Positions 25,453 through 33,396 of a stretch of 42,933 bases of DNA are shown here, piece by piece. This DNA comes from an uncultured Eubacteriales bacterium (GTDB lineage Bacteria; Bacillota; Clostridia; Oscillospirales; Oscillospiraceae): assembly GCA_900545815.1 (NCBI GenBank), contig URAM01000017.1:1-42933 (forward strand), written 5' to 3'. The translations under genes and the position numbers were made by a program. The notes beneath the pieces were generated by a model that had not been told where the DNA came from, ran no database searches, and was given only the letters and a program-made list of their open reading frames with translations. Positions within the stretch are counted from its first letter, which is position 1; every line of letters starts with the position of its first letter.

Positions 25453-26985
25453 ATGGAACGAGACATTGCGATCCGGCTAGAGGACATCACCAAGGTGTTC
25501 GGCGAGACCGTAGCAAATTCCCATGTGAGCATGGACGTGTACCGCGGCGAGATCCTCTCCCTGCTGGGCGAGAACGGCAGCGGCAAGACCACCCTCATGA
25601 ACATGATCTCCGGCATCTACTTCCCCGACGGCGGAACCATCTACGTCAACGGCCAGGAGGTCATGATCCGCTCCCCCAAGGACGCCTTTGACCTGGGCAT
25701 CGGCATGATCCACCAGCACTTCAAATTGGTGGACGTGCTCACCGCAGCGGAGAACGTGGCGCTGGGTCTGAAGGAGCCGGGGCGGTACGACATCAAGAAG
25801 GTGGCCGCCAAGGTCAAGGCCATCGGTGACAAGTACGGCTTCCACATCGACCCCAACAAGAAGATCTATGAAATGTCCGTGTCGGAAAAACAGACCGTAG
25901 AGATCATCAAGGTGCTCTACCGGGGCGCTGATATCCTGATCCTGGACGAGCCCACCGCCGTCCTCACCCCCCAGGAGACCGACCGACTCTTTGATGTCCT
26001 CCGCGCCATGCGCAATGACGATAAAGCTATCATCATCATCACCCACAAGCTCCAGGAGGTACTGGCCATCTCCGACCGAGTCACCGTCCTGCGCAAGGGC
26101 GAGTACATCGGCACCGTCCCCACCAGCGAAGCAACCCCTCAGTCCCTGACCGACATGATGGTGGGGCAGGCCACCAAACTGAACATCGAGCGTCCGGAGC
26201 CCAAGAACACCAAAAAGCTCCTGGAGGTCACCAATCTGTCCGTGGTGGATCGCAATGACGTGACCAAGCTCAAGGACGTGTCCTTTACCGCCTACGGCGG
26301 CGAGATCTTGGGTATCGCCGGCATCTCCGGCTGCGGCCAGAAGGAGCTGATGGAAGCCATTGCCGGCCTCCAGCCTGTCACCCAGGGCAGCGTTCTCTAC
26401 TATGAAGCGGACGGCACCCCCGAAGAACTGATTGGCAAAAGCCCGATGAAGATCCAAGAGATGGGCGTCCACCTGTCCTTCGTCCCGGAGGACCGCCTGG
26501 GCATGGGTCTGGTGGCCAACATGGGCATGACCGGCAACATGATGCTCCGCTCCTTCAAAAAGGGCAAGTTCGGCTTCTCCGACCGGAAGGCTCCGGCGGA
26601 GCTGGCGGAGCGCATCAAGGAAGATCTGGAAGTGGTCACCACGGACATTATGATGCCTGTCCGGCAGATGTCCGGCGGCAACGTCCAGAAGGTGCTGGTG
26701 GGGCGCGAAATTTGCGCTGACCCCAGAGTGCTGCTCACCGCTTACGCCGTTCGTGGCCTGGACATCAACACCTCCCACACCATCTATCGCCTGCTCAACG
26801 AGCAGAAGGCCAAGGGCGTCGCCGTTATCTATGTGGGCGAGGACTTGGACGTGCTGCTGGAGCTGTGCGACCGCATTTTGGTGCTGTGCGGCGGTGAGAT
26901 TTCCGGTATCGTAGACGGCAGAACCACCACCAAAGAGGAAGTAGGTCTGCTGATGACCAAAAAAGGAGAGGGGGAAGGTATCTGA
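25453..26985 (+). CDS. Nucleoside ABC transporter ATPase (two nucleotide-binding domains)
   Basis: The 510-residue cytoplasmic ATPase is of the YufO/NupA type. Domain 1 has Walker A GENGSGKTT (about residues 40-48), a MSVSEKQTVEI signature replacing the classic LSGGQ, and Walker B ILILDEPTAVL. Domain 2 has a degenerate P-loop, GISGCGQKEL, and the MSGGNVQK signature, but the usual Walker B acidic pair is altered around LLTAYAVRGLD. One weak ATP site is normal for this family. It forms an operon with two permeases; its TGA overlaps the next ATG by one base. Confidence 0.93.
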   Translation: MERDIAIRLEDITKVFGETVANSHVSMDVYRGEILSLLGENGSGKTTLMNMISGIYFPDGGTIYVNGQEVMIRSPKDAFDLGIGMIHQHFKLVDVLTAAENVALGLKEPGRYDIKKVAAKVKAIGDKYGFHIDPNKKIYEMSVSEKQTVEIIKVLYRGADILILDEPTAVLTPQETDRLFDVLRAMRNDDKAIIIITHKLQEVLAISDRVTVLRKGEYIGTVPTSEATPQSLTDMMVGQATKLNIERPEPKNTKKLLEVTNLSVVDRNDVTKLKDVSFTAYGGEILGIAGISGCGQKELMEAIAGLQPVTQGSVLYYEADGTPEELIGKSPMKIQEMGVHLSFVPEDRLGMGLVANMGMTGNMMLRSFKKGKFGFSDRKAPAELAERIKEDLEVVTTDIMMPVRQMSGGNVQKVLVGREICADPRVLLTAYAVRGLDINTSHTIYRLLNEQKAKGVAVIYVGEDLDVLLELCDRILVLCGGEISGIVDGRTTTKEEVGLLMTKKGEGEGI

Positions 26986-28103
26986 TGGCAAGCGGAAAGA
27001 AAACACAGGAAAAGAAAGAGCCCCTGGTGCGTCTGGCACAGCGGCAGGGGATGAGCACCCGAAAGAAGTGGATCATCCGCATCCTTTCCATCATCGTGGC
27101 GCTGATTTTAGGCGCATTCATCTTCATGACTTTGGGCTACAGTCCCTTCTCCGTCTATGGTTCCATGATCAACGGCAGTTTGGGCGGCAAGCTGGCCATC
27201 CAGCAGACCATCAAGATTGCCATCCCCCTGTTGGGCGCATCCTTGGCCATTGCGCCCGCCTTTAAGATGAAGTTCTGGAACATCGGCGTAGAAGGTCAGA
27301 TCACCATGGGTGGCATCTTTGCCACCTTCTTCGCCCTGAACTTTGCAGAGACCTGGCCCTCCTGGTTGCTCATCCTGGTCATGTGCGTGGCTGGCGCCAT
27401 CGGCGGCGCCCTGTGGGGTCTCATTCCCGCCGTGTTCCGTGCCAAGTGGGGCACCAACGAAACGCTGTTCACCCTGATGATGAACTACATCGCCATCGGC
27501 ATCGTCAAATACCTCCAGGGCGGCCCCTGGGAAAAGCGCCCCCGGGGCACCCAGCTCATCGGCCTGTTCAAGAGCGGCGCCAGAATGCCCAACGTGTGGA
27601 ATATCACCATCGGTGTATTCCTCATTATCCTGTTAGTGTTCTTCATGTTCTGTTACCTGAAATATACCAAGCACGGCTTTGAGATCGCCGTGGTGGGCGA
27701 GAGTGAACCCACCGCCCGTTATGCCGGCATCGACGTGGCCAAGGTCATCGTCCGCACCATGGCCGTTTCCGGCGCCATCGCCGGTATCGTAGGCTTTATC
27801 CTGGTCTCCGGCATCAAGTACACCCTGTCCGACTCCGTTGCCGGCGGCGTGGGCTTCACCGGCATCACGGTGGCGTGGCTGGCACAGCTCAACGCCTTCG
27901 GTATGGTGCTCATCTCCTTCTTCCTGGCCATCCTGGAGAAGGGCGCCAGCACCATCAACACCGTCACCAACAACGCCATACCGGAATCCATGTCCGATAT
28001 GCTCACTGGTATCATCCTGTTCTGTATGCTGGGCAGTGAGTTTTTCATTCGTTACCGGCTGATCTTCCGCGGCAGAAGCCAAGTCAAGAAGGAGGGGAAG
28101 TAA
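26985..28103 (+). CDS. Nucleoside ABC transporter permease, first subunit (YufP-like)
   Basis: The 372-residue integral membrane protein has a basic cytoplasmic N-terminus of about 30 residues and about ten hydrophobic segments (e.g. IIVALILGAFIFMTLG). It belongs to the BPD_transp_2 family; the conserved FWNIGVEGQITMGG and EPTARYAGI segments are characteristic. It should form the channel with the next gene product. The ATG overlaps the ATPase stop (TGATG), a coupled arrangement. Confidence 0.92.
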   Translation: MASGKKTQEKKEPLVRLAQRQGMSTRKKWIIRILSIIVALILGAFIFMTLGYSPFSVYGSMINGSLGGKLAIQQTIKIAIPLLGASLAIAPAFKMKFWNIGVEGQITMGGIFATFFALNFAETWPSWLLILVMCVAGAIGGALWGLIPAVFRAKWGTNETLFTLMMNYIAIGIVKYLQGGPWEKRPRGTQLIGLFKSGARMPNVWNITIGVFLIILLVFFMFCYLKYTKHGFEIAVVGESEPTARYAGIDVAKVIVRTMAVSGAIAGIVGFILVSGIKYTLSDSVAGGVGFTGITVAWLAQLNAFGMVLISFFLAILEKGASTINTVTNNAIPESMSDMLTGIILFCMLGSEFFIRYRLIFRGRSQVKKEGK

Positions 28104-28106
28104 CAC

Positions 28107-29099
28107 ATGGAAATTTGGAACGCCATCGTCAACTTTATCGTTGCTTCCGTCCTTATGGGCACCACCCTCATGTACGGTACCCTGGGCGAGATCCTGACGG
28201 AAAAATCCGGCAACCTGAACCTGGGCGTAGAGGGTCTGATCTACATGGGCGGCGCAGCTGGCCTCATCGCCCCCTACCTCTATGAGCAGGCGGCAGGGGA
28301 GGGCGCCAGCCCCATCATCGGCCTCATCTTGGCTATCCTGGCCGGCTTCCTGGCGGCCGCTTTCGGCAGCCTCATCTTCTCCTTCCTCACCATCACCCTC
28401 CGTGCCAACCAGAACGTCACTGGCCTGGCGCTGACCATCTTCGGCGTGGGTTTTGGCAAGTTTTTCGGCGAATACTATCGCGTCAAGGCAGGCGGCCGCC
28501 TGGTCATCAGCGCCGACCTGGATCACCTGTTCACCGCCAAGCTCTTTCCCGATTTCCTCTCCAACATCCCCATCATCGGCAAGCTGTTCTTCTCCTACAA
28601 CTTCATGATCTACCTGAGCATTATCATCGCCATTGCCATGGCTTGGATGCTCAATCGGAGCAGAGTGGGACTGAACTTGCGCTCTGTGGGCGAAGACCCT
28701 GCCACGGCGGACGCCGCCGGCATCAACGTCATCCGATACAAGTACCTGTTCACCTGCATCGGCGGCGGCATCTGCGGCCTGGGCGGCCTGTACTTCACCA
28801 TGGTCTCCGGCAGCGGCAACTGGGCGGCTGACGCCATGGACGGCAAGGGCTGGCTGGCGGTGGCGCTGGTCATCTTCGCCCTGTGGCGTCCCCTGCGTGC
28901 CATCTGGGGCTCCATCCTGTTCGGCGGACTGATGATCATGTATATGCGGGTGACGGTGTTCCCCATCCCCACGGAGATCTACAAGATTTTGCCCTATGTA
29001 GTGACCCTCATCGTCCTGGTTGTTCTGAGCATCCGCCAGCGTCGGGAAAATCAGCCTCCTGCATCCCTGGGCAACGCCTACTTCCGAGAAGAACGCTGA
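28107..29099 (+). CDS. Nucleoside ABC transporter permease, second subunit (YufQ-like)
   Basis: The 330-residue membrane protein is of the same BPD_transp_2 family, with the signature EKSGNLNLGVEGLIYMG near the N-terminus and VGEDPATADAAGINV in a cytoplasmic loop. About eight to nine hydrophobic segments are visible. It starts three bases after the first permease; GGAGGGGAAG serves as ribosome site. Together the four genes encode a complete nucleoside importer, which fits the purine genes nearby. Confidence 0.92.
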   Translation: MEIWNAIVNFIVASVLMGTTLMYGTLGEILTEKSGNLNLGVEGLIYMGGAAGLIAPYLYEQAAGEGASPIIGLILAILAGFLAAAFGSLIFSFLTITLRANQNVTGLALTIFGVGFGKFFGEYYRVKAGGRLVISADLDHLFTAKLFPDFLSNIPIIGKLFFSYNFMIYLSIIIAIAMAWMLNRSRVGLNLRSVGEDPATADAAGINVIRYKYLFTCIGGGICGLGGLYFTMVSGSGNWAADAMDGKGWLAVALVIFALWRPLRAIWGSILFGGLMIMYMRVTVFPIPTEIYKILPYVVTLIVLVVLSIRQRRENQPPASLGNAYFREER

Positions 29100-29122
29100 A
29101 AGCTCCAACCCATACAACGACA

Positions 29123-29156
29123 AAAACGCAGGTCAAATTCGACCTGCGTTTTTTCG
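29123..29156 (+). terminator. Intrinsic terminator of the BMP transporter operon
   Basis: AAAACGCAGGTC and GACCTGCGTTTT form a 12-bp stem around AAATTC, followed by further T residues. Confidence 0.9.
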
Positions 29157-29273
29157 CAGCCAAAACATAAGACGGGGGCAAAAGCTGCCGATTTCAACCA
29201 GCCCAAGGCTTCTTCGCTCACGAGGAAGCTGTCGCCAAAAGGCGGCGGAGGGAGGCCGCTCCCAAGAACGGTA

Positions 29274-29310
29274 AAAAGCGTCACGCCGAACGAATCAGCG
29301 TGACGCTTTT
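29274..29310. terminator. Bidirectional terminator between convergent operons
   Basis: AAAAGCGTCACGC (29274-29286) and GCGTGACGCTTTT (29298-29310) form a perfect 13-bp stem with an 11-base loop. It carries T-runs on both strands and so can end the GGGtGRT transcript on the minus strand. Confidence 0.85.
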
Positions 29311-29329
29311 GTACTTTTTGAGTGAGAAT

Positions 29330-30331
29330 TTACTTGCTGAGACCCTCGGCCACGGCAACTGCCACCGCCACGGTAGCTCCGACCATAGGATTATTGCCCA
29401 TACCCAGAAAGCCCATCATCTCTACATGAGCGGGGACGGAGGAGGAGCCTGCGAACTGGGCGTCGGAGTGCATACGGCCCATGGTGTCGGTCATGCCGTA
29501 GGAAGCGGGGCCGGCGGCCATGTTATCCGGATGCAGGGTGCGGCCGGTGCCGCCGCCGGAGGCCACGGAGAAGTACTTCTTGCCCTGTTCGATGCATTCT
29601 TTTTTGTAGGTGCCAGCCACCGGATGCTGGAAGCGGGTGGGGTTGGTGGAGTTGCCGGTGATGGACACGTCCACGCCCTCGTGGTGCATGATGGCCACGC
29701 CTTCCCGCACGTCATCTGCGCCGTAGCACTTGACGGCAGCTCGTTCTCCCTTGGAGTAGGGAGTCTCCTTGACCACATGGAGCGCACCGGTGTGGTAGTC
29801 GAACTTGGTCTGTACATAGGTGAAGCCGTTGATGCGGGAGATGATCTGCGCAGCGTCCTTGCCCAGGCCGTTCAGGATGACCCGCAGAGGCTCCTGACGA
29901 GCCTTGTTGGCGTTGCGGGCGATGCCGATGGCGCCTTCTGCGGCGGCGAAGGACTCGTGACCGGCCAGGAAGGCAAAGCACTTGGTCTCGTCCCGAAGCA
30001 GCATAGCGCCCAGGTTGCCGTGCCCCAGACCAACCTTCCGGTCGTCTGCTACGGAACCGGGGATGCAGAAGGCCTGGAGGCCGATGCCGATGGCGGCGGC
30101 GGCGTCTGCGGCGGTCTTGACGCCCTTCTTCACGGCGATGGCAGCGCCCATGGTGTAGGCCCAGCAGGCGTTCTCAAAGCAGATGGGCTGGATGCCCTTG
30201 ACGATCTCATAGGGGTCAAAGCCCAGATCGTTGCAGATGGTGCGGCATTCCTCGATGGAACCGATGCCGTATTCGGCCAGAACGCCGTTGATTTTGTCGA
30301 TACGTCTTTCGTAGCTTTCAAACAGTGCCAT
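29330..30331 (-). CDS. GGGtGRT family protein, function unknown
   Basis: The 333-residue soluble protein contains the family's name-giving motif, SGGGTGRT (about residues 271-278), inside a long conserved C-terminal region. Other invariant-looking stretches are CFAFLAGHESFAAAEGA and STNPTRFQHPVAGTYKKEC. Several Cys and His residues could bind metal or a cluster, but no enzyme class is evident. No signal or membrane segment is present. It follows the Fe-S scaffold-like gene by 11 bases on the same strand, and the pair is conserved together in many Clostridia, which suggests a joint role in cluster or sulfur chemistry. That role is inference. AAGGTGA precedes the ATG. Confidence 0.85.
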   Translation of the reverse strand: MALFESYERRIDKINGVLAEYGIGSIEECRTICNDLGFDPYEIVKGIQPICFENACWAYTMGAAIAVKKGVKTAADAAAAIGIGLQAFCIPGSVADDRKVGLGHGNLGAMLLRDETKCFAFLAGHESFAAAEGAIGIARNANKARQEPLRVILNGLGKDAAQIISRINGFTYVQTKFDYHTGALHVVKETPYSKGERAAVKCYGADDVREGVAIMHHEGVDVSITGNSTNPTRFQHPVAGTYKKECIEQGKKYFSVASGGGTGRTLHPDNMAAGPASYGMTDTMGRMHSDAQFAGSSSVPAHVEMMGFLGMGNNPMVGATVAVAVAVAEGLSK

Positions 30332-30342
30332 AGTCGCTCACC

Positions 30343-31035
30343 TTATTCCTTTCTCGGGTCGATGTACTGGGCAGCTTCTGCGAACTGGCCATAGGTGCCG
30401 GTGGCCTTCTCCATGGCCTCTGCGGGAGCGGTGCCGTTCTTGATCATGTCCATCATCTTGCCGAGGTGGATGAATTCATAACCGATGATCTCCCGATCCT
30501 CGTTCAGCGCCAGACGGGTCACATAGCCCTCAGCCAGCTCCAGATAACGGGGCCCCTTCTCCTTAGTGGCGAACATGGTGCCCACCTGGCTGCGCAGACC
30601 CTTGCCCAGATCCTCCATGGAAGCGCCGATGGGCAGACCACCTTCGGAGAATGCAGTCTGGGTGCGGCCGTAGACGATCTGCAAAAACAGCTCCCGCATG
30701 GCGGTGTTGATGGCGTCGCACACCAGGTCGGTGTTCAGCGCCTCCAGAATGGTCTTGCCGATGAGGATCTCGGACGCCATGGCGGCGGAATGGGTCATGC
30801 CGGAGCAGCCGATGGTCTCCACCAGGGCTTCCTCAATGACACCGTCCTTCACGTTCAGAGTCAGCTTGCAGGCGCCCTGCTGGGGAGCGCACCAGCCGAT
30901 GCCATGGGTAAGACCGGAGATGTCGGTCAGCTGCATGGCCTGCACCCACTTGCCTTCTTCAGGGATGGGGGCGGGGCCGTGATAAGCCCCTTTGGCGACG
31001 GGACACATATTACTCACTTCGGTTGTGTAGATCAT
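30343..31035 (-). CDS. Iron-sulfur cluster scaffold-like protein paired with GGGtGRT
   Basis: The 230-residue protein has a NifU/IscU-like core with cysteines at 11 (SNMCPVAKG), 49 (GWCAPQQ), 56 and 77 (TIGCSGMTH), and His82. The TIGCSGMTHSAAMASEILIGKT stretch resembles the scaffold fold's helix after the second cysteine. It lacks the classic IscU LPPVK and CGD motifs, so the scaffold role is by family resemblance only. The start at 31035 is supported by AAAGGAG (31052-31046). A near-consensus promoter lies about 90 bases upstream. It is the first gene of a two-gene operon. Confidence 0.8.
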   Translation of the reverse strand: MIYTTEVSNMCPVAKGAYHGPAPIPEEGKWVQAMQLTDISGLTHGIGWCAPQQGACKLTLNVKDGVIEEALVETIGCSGMTHSAAMASEILIGKTILEALNTDLVCDAINTAMRELFLQIVYGRTQTAFSEGGLPIGASMEDLGKGLRSQVGTMFATKEKGPRYLELAEGYVTRLALNEDREIIGYEFIHLGKMMDMIKNGTAPAEAMEKATGTYGQFAEAAQYIDPRKE

Positions 31036-31125
31036 TTGCGAAACGCTCCTTTGCTCTTTCAAATTAGAATCAAGGCGAAAACTGCCACCCGAACAGGGGG
31101 TGGTCAGTCTGTGTTCATTCCATTT

Positions 31126-31154
31126 ATTATAGTATAGCCGCCTGCAATATTCAA
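31126..31154 (-). promoter_or_regulatory. Promoter of the scaffold-GGGtGRT operon
   Basis: On the minus strand TTGAAT (31154-31149), a 17-base spacer and TATAAT (31131-31126). The leader that follows holds a small hairpin, CCACCC / GGGTGG (within 31083-31109). Confidence 0.82.
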
Positions 31155-31246
31155 TGTGTCCGCCTTGCATACAGGGCGGTTTCGGAAAGAAAATTTACGA
31201 AAGTTTTTTCTTTTTGCGAACCCCTCCTTCAAAATGCCGCCAAACC

Positions 31247-31290
31247 AAAAAACACCCGCCCTCTGGCAGTGCTGCACAGGCGGGCGGGTG
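31247..31290 (-). terminator. Intrinsic terminator after purF
   Basis: On the minus strand CACCCGCCC (31290-31282) and GGGCGGGTG (31261-31253) form a 9-bp stem, followed by TTTTTT. Confidence 0.85.
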
Positions 31291-31304
31291 AAGGCTGTTT
31301 GGGA

Positions 31305-32738
31305 TTAGTTTTGCCCCTTGTTTCGGGCGGAAAGGGGACGCTCGAAGCGGTCCTTCTGGGTGCTCTCTGGCACGGTGGTGGGGTAGTTGCCATCAAAGCA
31401 GGCGGAGCAGAAATGGCTGTCGCCGATCAGGCGGCACAGATCCCCAGTGGGCAGGTAGCCCAGGCTGTCCGCACCGATGATGTCAGCGATTTCCGGAATG
31501 GTTCGGTGACAGGCGATAAGATGGTCACGGGAGTCGATGTCGGTGCCGTAGTAGCAGGGGTTCAGGAAGGGAGGCGCAGAAACTCGCATATGCACTTCCT
31601 TGGCGCCTGCGTCCCGCAGCAGGCGGATGATCTGTCCGCTGGTGGTACCACGCACGATGGAGTCGTCGATGAGCACCACCCGCTTGCCCTGCACCGTCTC
31701 CGGAATGGGGTTGAGCTTGATGCGCACCTGGTCAATGCGCTGGTCTTGGCCGGGGGAGATGAAGGTGCGGCCAATGTACTTGTTCTTGATAAAGCCCATG
31801 CCGTAGGGGATACCGGATTCTTGGGCGTAACCCAGCGCTGCGTCCAATCCGGAGTCGGGCACCCCCACCACCACATCGGCATCCACCGGATGTTCCTTGG
31901 CCAAAATGGCGCCGGCACGGAGTCGGGCGGCGTGGACGGAGACTTGGTCGATGACCGAGTCGGGACGGGCGAAATAGATGTATTCAAAGATGCAGGGGGT
32001 ATGGGGAGCGGTGCCGCAGTGGCATTGGTTGGAGTGGACGCCCCGTTCATCAAACACCAAAATCTCACCGGGCTTTAAGTCTCGGATCATATGCGCTCCA
32101 GCAGCGGTGAGGGCGCAGCTCTCCGATGCTACCACATAAGCGCCATCCGCCGTCTGGCCGTAGCACAGGGGACGGAACCCGTGGGGGTCACGAGCCGCCA
32201 GCAGCTTGGTGGCGGACATGAGCACCAGGGAGAAGGCGCCCTCCAGCCGGTACATGGCCTGACACAGCGCATCCTCAATGGAGGGGGTTTTCAGACGTTC
32301 CTGGGTGACGATGTAGGCGATGATCTCCGTGTCGCTGGTGGAGTGGAAGATGGCGCCGTTCAGCTCCAACTCGCTGCGCAGCTGGAAGGCGTTGCTCAGG
32401 TTGCCGTTGTGGGCCAGCGCCAGCTTGCCCTTTTGGTGGTTGACCTGGATGGGCTGGCAGTTGTTTCGGTTGTTGGCGCCGGTAGTGCCGTAGCGCACAT
32501 GACCCACCGCCATGGTGCCATCGGGGAAGTGGTTCATGACGTCCTTGGTGAGCACATCGCTGATGAGTCCCAGATCCTTGTGGGAGTAAAAGAGTCCGTC
32601 GTCACAGACCACGATGCCGCAGCTCTCCTGCCCTCGGTGCTGGAGGGAGTAGAGACCGTAGTAGGTGGTGCTGGCCACCGCAGTGGTCTTTGGGGCATAG
32701 ACGCCAAAGACGCCGCACTCTTCGTGAAGTTCTTTCAT
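31305..32738 (-). CDS. purF: Amidophosphoribosyltransferase
   Basis: This is the first committed step of purine synthesis: PRPP + glutamine gives phosphoribosylamine. The 477-residue protein begins with a 7-residue propeptide before Cys8 (CGVFGVY), which becomes the N-terminal nucleophile after cleavage. The PRPP-binding loop is VVLIDDSIVRGTTSGQ. Cysteines in NPCYYGTDI and SHFCSACF match the Fe-S ligands of the Bacillus-type enzyme, so oxygen lability is expected. The ATG at 32738 has GAGGAG before it; the frame is open further upstream without a credible start. It follows the ANTAR gene by 34 bases and probably shares the glnA transcript, linking glutamine supply to purine synthesis. Confidence 0.96.
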   Translation of the reverse strand: MKELHEECGVFGVYAPKTTAVASTTYYGLYSLQHRGQESCGIVVCDDGLFYSHKDLGLISDVLTKDVMNHFPDGTMAVGHVRYGTTGANNRNNCQPIQVNHQKGKLALAHNGNLSNAFQLRSELELNGAIFHSTSDTEIIAYIVTQERLKTPSIEDALCQAMYRLEGAFSLVLMSATKLLAARDPHGFRPLCYGQTADGAYVVASESCALTAAGAHMIRDLKPGEILVFDERGVHSNQCHCGTAPHTPCIFEYIYFARPDSVIDQVSVHAARLRAGAILAKEHPVDADVVVGVPDSGLDAALGYAQESGIPYGMGFIKNKYIGRTFISPGQDQRIDQVRIKLNPIPETVQGKRVVLIDDSIVRGTTSGQIIRLLRDAGAKEVHMRVSAPPFLNPCYYGTDIDSRDHLIACHRTIPEIADIIGADSLGYLPTGDLCRLIGDSHFCSACFDGNYPTTVPESTQKDRFERPLSARNKGQN

Positions 32739-32772
32739 AAATATCTCCTCCTGAATCGTCCATTCCAGACGC

Positions 32773-33357
32773 TCACGCATAGATTTTGATGATCTCCTCG
32801 GCCACTTGCTTTTTGGAAACTCGGTTGTCCATGGCCTGCTTTTCCAGCCGATGCTGGGCATCGGCCTCAGAGATGCCCTCCTGCTGGATGAGCAGCCACT
32901 TGGCACGGTTGAACAGACGGATTTCGGAAATCTTGTCCTCCACCGTGGCCTGCTTCGCCTCCATCATCCGCAGCCGTTCCCGCATGGTGCACATGACCCG
33001 CAGGGACTGAGCCACCATCTGGGTGGAGGTGGGTTTGGAGACCGCCAGGACACCGTGCTCCATGACCTTACCGTACACTTCCGGATAGCGGTCATTTTTC
33101 ACGAACAGGAGTACGATGGCGCTGCTTTTGGCGCTGACATCAATGGCAAAACGGGTGCCGAATTCGTCCCGCAGGGGAGTGTTGATGATGATGAGGTCAT
33201 AGGGCTTCTCTACCAGCGCTCGTCTGGCGCTGCTGATGCTGGTGACGGTGGTCACCGGCCAGTATTCCGTCATAGGGAGCATGGGTTGCAGGGAAGTGAG
33301 GAAGCTGCCGGAAGCGGATACTAAGAGAACGCTGTAGGTACGTTCACGAAAAACCAA
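32773..33357 (-). CDS. ANTAR-domain antitermination regulator with a degenerate receiver domain
   Basis: The 194-residue protein has a receiver-like domain (about 1-120) followed by a coiled-coil helix and an ANTAR RNA-binding domain (about 135-193). The ANTAR core is visible: NRAKWLLIQQEGISEADA and QVAEEIIKIYA. The phosphoacceptor position in YDLIIINTPL is Asn rather than Asp, so it is a pseudo-receiver not controlled by ordinary phosphorylation. ANTAR proteins bind pairs of hexaloop hairpins in mRNA leaders and block termination. It sits 39 bases downstream of glnA, and glnA's leader has a suitable hairpin. The start is TTG at 33357, with AAAGGAGGGAG upstream. Confidence 0.88.
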   Translation of the reverse strand: MVFRERTYSVLLVSASGSFLTSLQPMLPMTEYWPVTTVTSISSARRALVEKPYDLIIINTPLRDEFGTRFAIDVSAKSSAIVLLFVKNDRYPEVYGKVMEHGVLAVSKPTSTQMVAQSLRVMCTMRERLRMMEAKQATVEDKISEIRLFNRAKWLLIQQEGISEADAQHRLEKQAMDNRVSKKQVAEEIIKIYA

Positions 33358-33396
33358 GAGGGCTCCCTCCTTTTTATAAGATGTGATCCATAAGCT

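Noticed and set aside
25477..27039. A 520-codon minus-strand frame opposite the nucleoside ATPase gene
   Set aside because: It is a codon-bias shadow of the real ABC ATPase, whose motifs are unmistakable. The minus product resembles nothing.
29161..29273. Possible small gene or repeat between the two terminators
   Set aside because: It contains a GCC-AAAA-GGC type mini-hairpin and GC-rich runs but no start with a ribosome site and no second copy in the window. No feature could be supported.
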